DNA of 64,000 nucleotides, taken from the NCBI RefSeq assembly GCF_003574965.1, contig NZ_CP032317.1, positions 2,604,001 to 2,668,000 on the forward strand, in the 5' to 3' direction. The notes beneath the pieces are model-generated. The model made no database searches and was not told the origin of the DNA. It saw only the letters and a program-made list of their open reading frames with translations. Source of the stretch: Hymenobacter oligotrophus (lineage in GTDB: Bacteria; Bacteroidota; Bacteroidia; Cytophagales; Hymenobacteraceae). How positions within the stretch are numbered: the stretch's first letter is position 1; each line of letters starts with the position of its first letter. This document shows, piece after piece, positions 42,619 to 51,437 of this stretch. The translations under genes and the position numbers were made by a program.

Positions 42619-43050
42619 ATGACTCCCTTGCCGAGCGTGTTGTTGGTAGACGACGACACCACCACCAACTTTCTCAACCAAACGTTGCTTACTCGACTGG
42701 GAGTGGCCAAGCACATTTACGTGGCCCTGAACGGCGAACAGGCCCTTGCGCGCGTGCAGGAGCATTGCGCCGAACTTACCCCTACCCCCGAGTGCCCGAC
42801 CCTGATTTTGCTGGACGTGAACATGCCCGGCATGAACGGCATTCAGTTTTTGGAGGCCTACCGCCAGCTGCCGCAAGCTCAGCAACAAGCCTCGGTGGTG
42901 GTGATGCTGACGACCTCGATGCACCCGCGCGATGTGGAGCGCGTGCAGCAGCTGCGCGTGGATGGCTTCGTGAACAAACCCCTCACCGCCGAAAAGGTGC
43001 AGGAGTTGCTGCGCACCCACTTCCCCGAACAAATCAGCGCTGCCGGGTAG
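42619..43050 (+). CDS. Single-domain response regulator (CheY-like)
   Basis: The 143 residues form one receiver domain with no output module. The acidic pocket is in VLLVDDDTTTNF, the phospho-acceptor is Asp66 in LILLDVNMPGMNG, the switch Thr is in MLTTSM and the Lys in GFVNKPL. A 20-residue insertion relative to CheY lies before the phosphorylation loop (AELTPTPECPT). No kinase gene is adjacent. Regulators of this type in Bacteroidota often receive phosphate from hybrid or multi-PAS kinases, so the orphan kinase at 7.7 kb is one possible partner, which is conjecture. Confidence 0.93.
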   Translation: MTPLPSVLLVDDDTTTNFLNQTLLTRLGVAKHIYVALNGEQALARVQEHCAELTPTPECPTLILLDVNMPGMNGIQFLEAYRQLPQAQQQASVVVMLTTSMHPRDVERVQQLRVDGFVNKPLTAEKVQELLRTHFPEQISAAG

Positions 43051-43101
43051 GCACCTTGGGTGGGGCCTACCCGGCACAGGTGTGCTTTTGGCTACCTAGG
43101 C

Positions 43102-46100
43102 TTACTTACCGGGCGCCAGGGCGCGCAGGTTGTCGTCGAGGTTGCCGTCGATGAGCAGGTGCCGCGGGTCGATGCCGGCCTGAGCAGGCTTACGCGGCAC
43201 CGTGATGGTAATGGTTTGCCGGCCCGCTTGGATGCGGTGCTTGCCGAGGTACAGTTGCTCGCCGCGCAGGTCGCCGGGCGCTGGGGCGTAGGCTCCTATT
43301 TCAACTACATCGTGCATGGGCAGCTGCTTTTCGGTGCCGGTTTGGCTTACGCTTAACTTGCGCGCCCGCACCCCAATGCTTACTTGCCACTTGCCGCCGG
43401 TTAGCGGCTTGGCCTCTACTCTTTCGGCCGCAAGCTCCCAAAAGGTGTTCTGGGCAAACAAATCGTGCAGCAGGTAGCGCAACGAATCGGGCGTGGCAGT
43501 CTGCAGCTCGCGGTATAGGTGCAAGGAGGTAGGCAGCGGCGCTTGGCCGCCGCGGTACTGCTTAAACAAGCGCTGCAAAGCCGCGTTTACCGGCGCAGGG
43601 CCCAGGTACTCGCGCAGGGCATACATGGCAAACGGCCCTTTGCGGTACACGCCAAAGTGGTCGGTTTCGCGCAGCAGCGGCACATCGGCCTCGGGGCGCG
43701 GACTGATGTACTCGCGCCGCATCATGCGCAGCAAGCGCCCTAGGTGCTCGGCGCCCAAGGTGCCTTCGACCACGCCCATGGCACTGTACCACGCCAAGCT
43801 TTCGGAAAGCACCGGGCCGCCTTCTACCATGGCCGGCACCACTTGGTTGCCCCACCATTGGTGCGCTACTTCGTGCGCCATCACAGCAAAGGGCAAGTCC
43901 AAGTCGCGGTCGTCGCGCTGGGGGTTCACGAAGGCAAAGCCCTCGGTGTAACGAATGGTGCCCGGGAACGAGGTTAGCCGCAAGCCGCTTGCCGCACTCG
44001 GCACCTCAATCAGGCGCAACTGCTGGTGCGGGTACGGCCCAAACTGCTTGGTGCAGTACGCCAACGACGCCTCCACGCTGCGCAGCAAGCGCCCTAGGTT
44101 TTGGGTATGGCCGGGGTGGTGCAGCACCTGGATTTGCACGTTGCGCCAGCGCGTTTCCTTCAGGGCGTAGCGTGCCGAAAACACCGCGTAGCCGTTGCGA
44201 ATGGGCGCATCGGTGCGGTAATGGAAATAGCGGCGGCCGCCGGCTTGCCACGTGCGCAGCAGAGCACCCGGCGCCACGGCCGTTTGCTCGGGCGTGGTGC
44301 CCACAACGGTTTCCAAGGCAATGTGTTCGCGGCCGCGCACGTCGTGGCGGGCGGCACTGTCTTCGAGGGCCCGGGTGGCGGGGCGCGACGCCAAGCCGTG
44401 CTGCCGCCGCACGCCGGCGTTGCTTAGCTCGTGGGCGGGTTGGTAGCCCACCGAAGGCAGCCAGCTTTCTTCGAGGCAGGTGCCATTGGCTACTACTACG
44501 GAGCTGGCCCCGCGTGCGGCAAAGCCCCTAGGTGCCAATGCCTGCCGGAAGTGCATGCGCAGCGTATCGCCGGGTTGCAGCGCGGTGCGCAAGACGTAGA
44601 TGCGGTAGCCCAACTCGTCGTCGGACAGGGCCAGCTTGGCGGGTTGGCCGAACTGCACCTTGCCCGGCGCTACTTCGGGATGAAACACCACGTGCACCGA
44701 GTCGATGGCGCGCGAGGTGGAATTGCGCAGCTGATAGCTGCCCTGCACATCGGCGGCTTGGCGCTCGGGGTACAGCTCTACCCGCAGCTTGGTAGCCAGC
44801 AGCACGGGTTGCGGGGCATTGCGGAAGCGCCCGTAGCGCCGCTCGTAAGTGGCTCGCTGGGCGGTTTGAGCGGCCCCCGATACGTAGGCCTGCTGCACGT
44901 AGGTGTGATAGAAGATGTACCCGCCAGCCCCCAGCACCAGGCCCACGCCGAGGGCAGGCAGCACCCAAGGCAAGCGCCGCCCCCGTTGCGCGGCTTGCTG
45001 CAGGCGGGCGCGCAACGGGGGCGGCGCTTGGCCGTGCGGCCACGCTACCAGGCCGGCCAACCCAATCAGCAAAGCCCAGCCGGCCCAATACAACTTGTAC
45101 CAGCCCCAAGCACCTAGGGCGCTGCCAAAGCCGTTCATATCGGTGTAGCGCCAACCCAAGTCGGAGCCGAAAACCAGGAGTTGGTGCTCGAGGCCAAGAT
45201 CGGCCGCGAATACCGTGCACAGGTAAAACAAGAAGACGAGCAGGTGCCCCACGTATTTGGCTTGCACCAAGGCGTGCCCGGCCAAGGCCACCGCCGCAAA
45301 CAACAGGTAGTTGGCCAGGTGCAGCCCGAAGAGGATTTGCAGGTACAAGCCCAGCTCGAACGTAAAGTAATCTTGCTGGGCTTGCAGGGCTATGCCCGAG
45401 AGCATAATTACCGCTTGCAGCGCCAACAGCATCAGCCACAAGCCTAGCAGCTTGCCCACAAACAGCACCCACACCGGTACGGGGGTGGCATCGGTTATGG
45501 CACCTAGGCCGGCATCTCGCTCGCGCCACACCAGCTCGCCGGCGTACACGGTAACCAGGCCTACCACAAACACACCAATGGCGAAATGCCCCGACATTGC
45601 TGCCAAGCGCCCCGTTACGGGCAGGCTGGGCGTGCCCAATTCGCCCTCGAGCAACTCGGGACCCATGAGTTGCATGAGCACGAACACGGCCGGAAACACC
45701 AACCAGCTTTTGTTGCCCGCAATTGCCCGGAACGAATGGAGCGCCACGCGCCCCACTTGCCGCAACTGAGCGGCGCGGCCAAACGCCCGCGGCACGCGCG
45801 GCAACGCAACGGGCACACTCCACGGTTGCTCCGCGGCGGGTGCAGTACCTAGGGCTGGGGTGGTGCCGGCGACCCGGGCACGGCGCCCGCCCACGCTGTG
45901 GTGCGCAAACCGAAAGCGCAGGTGCGCCACGGCCAGGGCCAGCAGCCCCACGCCAAGCCACAGCAAACGGTTGGTAAGCATCGCGCCTTCGAGGGCAATA
46001 AGCTGGGTGTTTTTTTGCAGCGGCGTCCAGGCCCGCCACAGGGCACTCAGGGCAGTAAAGCCGGTTGGGTCGAGGTGTTTGCCGAGCGTCCAGTAACCCA

Positions 46101-46695
46101 TAATATCGGCCACAAACTCGCGGCTGAAAAGCACAAGCAAGAAAAGCAGCACCGCCACCAAGTAGCTTACCACCGGCCGCCGGCTTAGCACGGCCGCCAC
46201 AAACAGCAAGGCCGTGCTGATAAACGCGTTGGGTAGCGCAATTACAACAAACGGCCCTAGGTATGCCATCGGCTCGAAGGGCCCGATAAGCGCGCGCTCG
46301 AGGCCCAGCACATGCGTAGCCACCCACAGGGCCACCGGCACCGCCACCAAGCACATGCTGTTGAGAACAAACGCGGCCCCAAAACGCCCCACCAAGTAGG
46401 CAAAGCGGGTTTGCGGTGCGGTGTAGAGCAGCGGCGCCATGCGCGTTTGGGCGTCGCGGGTGGCGGCATCGGCGGCAATGGCCGCACTCACCAGCAAGTC
46501 CATTAGGCTGGCAATGATGGTGACGGAGCCGATGATAATGGGGGCGTTGAAGTAGATGCCTCCGCGCCGGGCATCGTCCACGAACCCTACGGACATCCAA
46601 AAAGCCAAACCCAGCAGCGCGAGCATATACACCCAAGTAGTGTAGCGCCGCAGCTGGTAGGCAAGCTCAAATTGCATTACTCCCCAGGTCTTCAT
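43102..46695 (-). CDS. ABC transporter permease fused to an M1-family aminopeptidase
   Basis: The N-terminal ~560 residues hold two ABC-2-type permease bundles with many hydrophobic segments (WVYMLALLGLAFWMSVGF, ALPNAFISTALLFVAAVL, YLVAVLLFLLVLF and others). The C-terminal part is a gluzincin peptidase of the M1 family facing the other side of the membrane. It has HEVAHQWWGNQ with His941, Glu942 and His945, and the third ligand Glu965 in LSESLAWYS. It overlaps the upstream ATPase gene by 4 bp (ATGA), so the two are one transporter. This permease-M1 fusion is a known but uncharacterised architecture in Bacteroidota. A role in exporting or trimming peptides is plausible, not shown. Confidence 0.92.
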   Translation of the reverse strand: MKTWGVMQFELAYQLRRYTTWVYMLALLGLAFWMSVGFVDDARRGGIYFNAPIIIGSVTIIASLMDLLVSAAIAADAATRDAQTRMAPLLYTAPQTRFAYLVGRFGAAFVLNSMCLVAVPVALWVATHVLGLERALIGPFEPMAYLGPFVVIALPNAFISTALLFVAAVLSRRPVVSYLVAVLLFLLVLFSREFVADIMGYWTLGKHLDPTGFTALSALWRAWTPLQKNTQLIALEGAMLTNRLLWLGVGLLALAVAHLRFRFAHHSVGGRRARVAGTTPALGTAPAAEQPWSVPVALPRVPRAFGRAAQLRQVGRVALHSFRAIAGNKSWLVFPAVFVLMQLMGPELLEGELGTPSLPVTGRLAAMSGHFAIGVFVVGLVTVYAGELVWRERDAGLGAITDATPVPVWVLFVGKLLGLWLMLLALQAVIMLSGIALQAQQDYFTFELGLYLQILFGLHLANYLLFAAVALAGHALVQAKYVGHLLVFLFYLCTVFAADLGLEHQLLVFGSDLGWRYTDMNGFGSALGAWGWYKLYWAGWALLIGLAGLVAWPHGQAPPPLRARLQQAAQRGRRLPWVLPALGVGLVLGAGGYIFYHTYVQQAYVSGAAQTAQRATYERRYGRFRNAPQPVLLATKLRVELYPERQAADVQGSYQLRNSTSRAIDSVHVVFHPEVAPGKVQFGQPAKLALSDDELGYRIYVLRTALQPGDTLRMHFRQALAPRGFAARGASSVVVANGTCLEESWLPSVGYQPAHELSNAGVRRQHGLASRPATRALEDSAARHDVRGREHIALETVVGTTPEQTAVAPGALLRTWQAGGRRYFHYRTDAPIRNGYAVFSARYALKETRWRNVQIQVLHHPGHTQNLGRLLRSVEASLAYCTKQFGPYPHQQLRLIEVPSAASGLRLTSFPGTIRYTEGFAFVNPQRDDRDLDLPFAVMAHEVAHQWWGNQVVPAMVEGGPVLSESLAWYSAMGVVEGTLGAEHLGRLLRMMRREYISPRPEADVPLLRETDHFGVYRKGPFAMYALREYLGPAPVNAALQRLFKQYRGGQAPLPTSLHLYRELQTATPDSLRYLLHDLFAQNTFWELAAERVEAKPLTGGKWQVSIGVRARKLSVSQTGTEKQLPMHDVVEIGAYAPAPGDLRGEQLYLGKHRIQAGRQTITITVPRKPAQAGIDPRHLLIDGNLDDNLRALAPGK

Positions 46696-47603
46696 GATGC
46701 AACCTCGAGTGTGGGGTGAGCCGCCAGCCGGCCACGGTGCCCGGCCATCACGCTGAAGTACACGTCTTCCAGATCGGGTTCGATAGCCTCGAACCCGTTA
46801 CCTGGCTTGCCCTCGCTGTACACGTGCACCACGGTGCGCCCCGCCTGCAGCTTGGTGGATATGACGGCGTGCTCATGCATCAGCGTCGGCAGCTCGTCGC
46901 GGGCAATTATGCGCCGCCAAATGTGGCCGTGCAGCTCGGCAACTTCGCGCAGCGGTTCGCCCTCGAGCAGTATTTCGCCTTGGTTGATGATGGCCATGCG
47001 CGTGCACAGCTCGGCCACGTCTTCCACGATGTGGGTAGAAAGCAGCACCACGCTTTGCTCGCCCAGCTCGCTGAGCAGGTTCAGGAAACGCACCCGCTCG
47101 GCCGGGTCGAGGCCGGCTGTGGGCTCGTCCACAATCATCAACCTAGGGTTGCCGAGCAGGGCTACCGCCACACCAAAGCGCTGCTTCATGCCCCCCGAAA
47201 AGCCGCCCAGCTTTTGCCGGCGCACCTCCCACAGGTTGGTTTGCCGCAGCAGTGCTTCTACCACTTGGCGGCGGTCGGCGCGCCTGGCGATGCCCTCAAG
47301 CATGGCAAAGTAATCGAGCAGATCTTCGGCCGTCGATTTGGGGTACACGCCGAACTCCTGGGGCAGGTAGCCCAGCGTGCGGCGCAGCGCTTCTTTCTGA
47401 CGCCGCACATCAATGTCGCCGAGGCTGATTTCGCCCGCGTCGGGTTGCTGCAGGCCAGCCAGTATGCGCATGAGCGTGCTTTTGCCCGCTCCGTTCGGGC
47501 CGAGCAAGCCGTACATGCCCGGCGGAATGGTGAGCGACACATTGCGCAAGGCTTGCTTGCCGTTGGCGTAGGTTTTGGAAACGTTGCGGATAGTTAAGTC
47601 CAT
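46692..47603 (-). CDS. ABC transporter ATP-binding protein, partner of the M1-fused permease
   Basis: A standard ABC ATPase with Walker A GPNGAGKST, Q-loop YLPQEFGVYP, signature FSGGMKQRFG, Walker B LMIVDEPTAGLD and the H-loop His in LLSTHIVED. The last ~90 residues are the regulatory extension seen in drug- and peptide-export ATPases. Its stop overlaps the permease start by 4 bp. The operon is probably transcribed from upstream of 47603, where I see no clear promoter consensus. Substrate is unknown. Confidence 0.95.
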   Translation of the reverse strand: MDLTIRNVSKTYANGKQALRNVSLTIPPGMYGLLGPNGAGKSTLMRILAGLQQPDAGEISLGDIDVRRQKEALRRTLGYLPQEFGVYPKSTAEDLLDYFAMLEGIARRADRRQVVEALLRQTNLWEVRRQKLGGFSGGMKQRFGVAVALLGNPRLMIVDEPTAGLDPAERVRFLNLLSELGEQSVVLLSTHIVEDVAELCTRMAIINQGEILLEGEPLREVAELHGHIWRRIIARDELPTLMHEHAVISTKLQAGRTVVHVYSEGKPGNGFEAIEPDLEDVYFSVMAGHRGRLAAHPTLEVAS

Positions 47604-47778
47604 GCGGATTGCCCGTTGAGTGTTGCACCTGAGCGTGCCTGCCGCGGCAAGTGGCGCACTCGGTGTAAGGCAAGGTTAGGCAACCCCGCAGCCAGCCAGA
47701 ATTAAATGTGATGGAACCCGCAAAAGATGGGACGAACCACTCGCCAGCCCGTGCAAATTCTGCCTAGGTGTGGCTAGG

Positions 47779-47829
47779 CCCAAAGCAAAAAGCCGGCTGC
47801 TAATGCTAGCAGCCGGCTTTTTGCTTTGG
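47779..47829. terminator. Strong terminator of the phosphoglucose isomerase gene
   Basis: A 23-bp stem (CCAAAGCAAAAAGCCGGCTG onward) with loop ATGC; A and T tracts in the arms make it functional in both directions. Confidence 0.85.
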
Positions 47830-47843
47830 CTATTACTGAGTGC

Positions 47844-49580
47844 TTACTTACCTGCGCCCAAAGCAGCCAGTACCGTGCGCAGGCCTTGCTCCGCATCGTT
47901 GCCGAGGTGGACGCGCAGCGTACGGCGGTTGTAGTTCTGCAGCGCCTCCAAATCGCCCTGGGCTTGGGCGTTTTTGAACGTGCCGAAGGTGTACGAGCGG
48001 CCGGGCAGCTGCAGGTCCTGCGGGTGGTCGACGGTGAACTGCACGAACAAGCCCGTGTCGGGGCCGCCTTTGTGGTATTGGCCCGTGGAGTGCAAAAAGC
48101 GCGGACCGTAACCCGAGGTAGTGGCAATGTGGTGCTGTTGCTGCACCTGGGCGCGCAGTTGTTGCAGGCTCTCGTTCAGGGCGGGCGTTTCGGTTAGGTA
48201 CGCCTGAATGTTGAGGAAGTCGCCGGCTTTGGCCTGGCCGAAAAAGGCAGTTAGCAGTTCGGCCGCGTTGCCGCCGCTTACCTGGGTGTAGTAGGTAACG
48301 CCGTTTTCCTGCACTTTGGGCTCCTCGGTTTGGGGCAGCTTGCCTTGCTCCTGCACCACCTTCATGAGGCGGTCGGTAGCGGTTTTGCTTTCCTGCACGT
48401 TGGGCTGATCGAAGGGGTTGATTTCGAGCACCGCGCTGGCTACGGCCGTGGCCACCTCCCAGCGGAAAAACTCCTGCCCTAGGTCGAGCGGGTCGTTCAT
48501 CAGGATGGTGATAACCGGGTGGCCGGCCTGCTCGAGGCGCTCCAGCTTTTGGCGGTTTTCTGCGTCGGGCTGGTTGCGGTAACCCACGTACACGAACACG
48601 CGGTCGTGGCCGTACAACGCCGGCTCGCCGGCCGGTTCGCCGGCTACCGGCAAAATGCCTTTGCCTTCTTTGCCGGTGCTTTCGGCAATCAGTTGCTCCA
48701 GCCACAGCCCTAGGTCGCTCAACGACTGGGGCACGATGAGGGTGAGCTTGTCGCGGCCTTGCTGGGCCAGCACACCTAGGGCCACGCCCAGCTCCAGGCC
48801 GGGGTTGTGCTCCACGTTGCCGTTGCTGCCGCAGGCCTGCATCATGGCCACGGAGCGCTCCAGCACCTCGCGGATGTTGATGCCGTACAGCGCAGCCGGT
48901 ACCAACCCGAAGTACGACAAGGCCGAGAAACGGCCGCCCACCTCGGCAAAGTTCAGGAAGATGCGGCGGTAGCCTTCGTGCGTGGCCTGCTCCACAAACT
49001 TGGAGCCCGGGTCGGTAATGGCCACAAAGTTCTCGCCCACCTTATCGCCCTTCAGCTGCCGCACGCGGTCGTAGAAGTAGTCGCCGAAAGCCAGCGGCTC
49101 GGCCGTAGTGCCCGATTTGCTGGCCACGATAAACAGCGTATCGGCCAGCGGCACCGATTCCTCAATCTGACGCACCGTGCCGGGGTCGGTGGTATCGAGC
49201 ACCGACATGGGCAAGCCGTTCGGGGTTTGCTCGAACGACGACTTGAACACGATGGGCGCCATGGTGCTGCCGCCCATGCCCATTACCACCACGTGCTTAA
49301 AACCGGCCTGCTTAACTTCCTGCACAAACTGCTCGATTTCGGGCACGGCCTCCAGCATGGTTTCGGCCACGCGCAGCCAGCCCATAAAGCTGCGCAGGTT
49401 TTGCTGCGCCTGGGCATCCTGCACCCACAGGGAGGCTTCTTTGTTCCAGAAACCTTGGGTAAAGTTCTTGGCGTTGAACTCCTGAATCTTTGCGTCGATG
49501 TCGGCCTGGTAGCGGCCTAGGTGCAAGGTGGCAGCGGGCACTACCGCAGCGGGGTTGGCTGGCTGGTTTTGGTTTGCCAT
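47844..49580 (-). CDS. pgi: Glucose-6-phosphate isomerase
   Basis: Two SIS-type sugar-isomerase domains are visible. The conserved blocks are VVVMGMGGSTMAP, FIVASKSGTTAEP, VGGRFSALSYFGLVPAAL and the C-terminal LPGRSYTFGTF. It interconverts glucose-6-phosphate and fructose-6-phosphate. The sequence style (about 578 residues, GGRFSALS) resembles the PGI half of bifunctional transaldolase-PGI proteins rather than E. coli Pgi. No transaldolase domain is present here. I used the ATG at 49580 (MANQNQPANP); a longer frame adds 24 arginine- and serine-rich residues without similarity. The gene is alone with its own terminator. Confidence 0.9.
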   Translation of the reverse strand: MANQNQPANPAAVVPAATLHLGRYQADIDAKIQEFNAKNFTQGFWNKEASLWVQDAQAQQNLRSFMGWLRVAETMLEAVPEIEQFVQEVKQAGFKHVVVMGMGGSTMAPIVFKSSFEQTPNGLPMSVLDTTDPGTVRQIEESVPLADTLFIVASKSGTTAEPLAFGDYFYDRVRQLKGDKVGENFVAITDPGSKFVEQATHEGYRRIFLNFAEVGGRFSALSYFGLVPAALYGINIREVLERSVAMMQACGSNGNVEHNPGLELGVALGVLAQQGRDKLTLIVPQSLSDLGLWLEQLIAESTGKEGKGILPVAGEPAGEPALYGHDRVFVYVGYRNQPDAENRQKLERLEQAGHPVITILMNDPLDLGQEFFRWEVATAVASAVLEINPFDQPNVQESKTATDRLMKVVQEQGKLPQTEEPKVQENGVTYYTQVSGGNAAELLTAFFGQAKAGDFLNIQAYLTETPALNESLQQLRAQVQQQHHIATTSGYGPRFLHSTGQYHKGGPDTGLFVQFTVDHPQDLQLPGRSYTFGTFKNAQAQGDLEALQNYNRRTLRVHLGNDAEQGLRTVLAALGAGK

Positions 49581-49843
49581 TAGGTCTGTCGTATTAGCTG
49601 ATGATGAACGTCGGGAACTGTACCGCTGAGAGCAGCAGCGCACGGGCGGCAAACCGGCTGTTGGTTTGCGGAGCGCCGCCCGAAACGGCGAATATCTACG
49701 TTCCGGCGCAATGCCAGTATACCCGCACTCGCATTCCGGCCTAGGTACTGCGCGTTATGCGCTTAGCAAACAGCTGTTTACCACAGCCAAGTTAGCCTGC
49801 GCAAAATTTAGCCGGTACCCAGCGGCGGGTGCGTTTCTGGCAA

Positions 49844-49895
49844 AGCAGCCCGCGCCGGGCAGCACCTGTTTGGGCACTGCCCGGCGCGGGCTGCT
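49844..49895. terminator. Terminator between pgi and the cupin gene region
   Basis: A 19-bp stem (AGCAGCCCGCGCCGGGCAG with 49877-49895) lies just downstream of the minus-strand cupin gene stop. Confidence 0.75.
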
Positions 49896-49916
49896 GGGTT
49901 GGGCATAAGCGCGGGC

Positions 49917-50423
49917 TTAGCGGCCGAAGTCGTCCTGCACCCGCACAATGTCGTCTTCGTTCGAGGGGTTGGTGGCGTCGGTGTGCTGCCAAATTTCGGC
50001 TACCACGCCCCAGTCGTCGAGGCCTACCAAGCGGTGCCGCTCGCCTTGCTTTAGGGTTATTTGCTCGCCGGGGCCGTAGGTTTTGGCTGGCGCTTCGGCA
50101 TCGGTGAGGCTGGTGGCTATGCCCACCGGGCCTTCCACCACGCGCCAGATTTCGGCGCGGCGGTGGTGGTACTGCCACGATAATCGCTTGTGCGGCGCCA
50201 CCAACAACATTTTGGGGCTCAGCTTGCCGGCAATCTTCAGCTCATCCACCGGCAGCCCGGCGAAGTAGGTGTCGGCAAACTCCTGGGCCTGCGCCTCGTC
50301 GATAACGAAGAACCCTCCCCACGGCCGGCCTGGGTCGTGCGCCACAATTGTGAAACCCCGCTCCTGAAGCTGGCTGGCAATTTCCTCGAAGAGCATTTCC
50401 TGGTGAGTGACGGTGGAGTTCAT
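49917..50423 (-). CDS. Cupin sugar-phosphate isomerase-like protein
   Basis: The product is 168 residues and cytoplasmic. The cupin core resembles the mannose-6-phosphate isomerase type II domain: RPWGGFFVID, LVAPHKRLSWQYHHRRAEIWRVVEG and GPGEQITLKQGERHRLVG hold the metal-binding His residues and the sugar-binding Glu. It is annotated in relatives as phosphoheptose or mannose-6-phosphate isomerase-like, but substrate is not established. The ATG at 50423 begins the conserved region; the 29-codon upstream extension crosses the probable 5' leader. A TTG-N20-TAATTTG promoter lies 118 bp upstream. Confidence 0.85.
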   Translation of the reverse strand: MNSTVTHQEMLFEEIASQLQERGFTIVAHDPGRPWGGFFVIDEAQAQEFADTYFAGLPVDELKIAGKLSPKMLLVAPHKRLSWQYHHRRAEIWRVVEGPVGIATSLTDAEAPAKTYGPGEQITLKQGERHRLVGLDDWGVVAEIWQHTDATNPSNEDDIVRVQDDFGR

Positions 50424-50540
50424 AGCAGAGGCGAAATTTAGTTGTGGCGGATGGAGCAAGTTGGGCCGCGCACCGGCGCTTCCCAAAACGCAAGCGGCCG
50501 AGCCCAACAATTGAATCTACCAAAAAAATCTTAGCTAGAT

Positions 50541-50570
50541 CAAATTATTCACCTTTTCGTTTCGCGGCAA
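50541..50570 (-). promoter_or_regulatory. Candidate promoter of the cupin gene
   Basis: On the minus strand, TTG (50568-50570), 20 bp, then TAATTTG (50541-50547). The spacing fits the Bacteroidota consensus, but the -7 element has one N instead of two. Confidence 0.45.
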
Positions 50571-51019
50571 TTCGCAAACTTACTGCGGCGCTGCCCTCGG
50601 TAGGCTACAAGCCACAAAGCAGCACCTAGGGCCCGTGCGTGCTTTGCAGGGCCGGTGCCACTACACGCAAGCCAAGATAGCGGCTGCCCGCGGTGCCAAA
50701 GGTGCACGTAGCAAGTTAGTGCCGGCGCTTGGTCTGCCACCGCCGGGCCGCACTGGTGCCGGGCGGGCAGGCGCGCAAGCAACCCAATAGGCTTGGCGCG
50801 GCTGCTTCGGTTTGTTCTATTTTCGGGCAAACAGCAATTAGCAGCAACAGAATGCATTAGCGGCACAATTGTTGAGCTTGCAGCCCGGCGCGGTTACCCT
50901 TCCGCGCGTATGAAAATTCCATTGTTCAAAGCCTCGTGGCCATGCTGCGGGGCTTTTTTGGCTGATTCAGGAACTGGTTTGCGGCGGCGGCTGTTGCGCG
51001 CCCAACCTACCAGCCGCCT
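50571..51019. other. Intergenic region with one possible upstream micro-ORF
   Basis: No established gene lies here. A 37-codon plus-strand ORF (50910-51023, starting MKIPLFKASWPCCGAF) ends with a TGA that overlaps the ATG of the next gene as ATGA. Such an arrangement could couple translation, but the ORF has no other support. The rest is GC-rich, with a CCTAGG at 50625. Confidence 0.35.
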
Positions 51020-51268
51020 ATGATTTCAACTCAACTCACCGCCATGGGTTTTGTACCAACCAAGCACGTGAAGGCCGGCGGCGCGCGGCCGGCGGGCGTG
51101 CAGTACGAACGCAAAGGCCCCTTCGAGCCGATGTGCGTGTTTGTAGCCCTCGACGAAACCTTTGCCGAAATTGTGCTGGGTCCGGGCCAGCGCCCGCGCG
51201 TGTACGGCCGGGGGCGTTTCAGCACGGCCGAAGACCTGGGCAACTTCCTGCGGCTGCACGCTAACTAA
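51020..51268 (+). CDS. Small conserved-looking protein of unknown function
   Basis: An 82-residue protein with no signal peptide or membrane segment, starting MISTQLTAMGFVPTKHV. It has a compact beta-rich middle (GVQYERKGPFEPMCVFVALDE, EIVLGPGQRPRVYGRGRF) and a helical end (STAEDLGNFLRLH). Codon use matches the host, and the frame is open in a region without competing ORFs. I do not recognise a family. Its ATG overlaps the stop of a 37-codon upstream ORF. A short hairpin-like GC-rich stretch (GGGCCGCCCCTAGG) follows. Confidence 0.65.
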   Translation: MISTQLTAMGFVPTKHVKAGGARPAGVQYERKGPFEPMCVFVALDETFAEIVLGPGQRPRVYGRGRFSTAEDLGNFLRLHAN

Positions 51269-51437
51269 ACGGCACGGCTTTGTGGCGAGCGGGCCGCCCC
51301 TAGGTAGGGGCGGCCCGCTCGCCGTTTGGCAGGGGTGCAGCGGCGCAACGGGCGCGGTCTTTCGGTGTCAGTGGCTCAGTCATACCGCCCGACGTGGTAG
51401 ATTCGGGCTTCCGCACACCTCCTCTCCTTCTTTCTCT

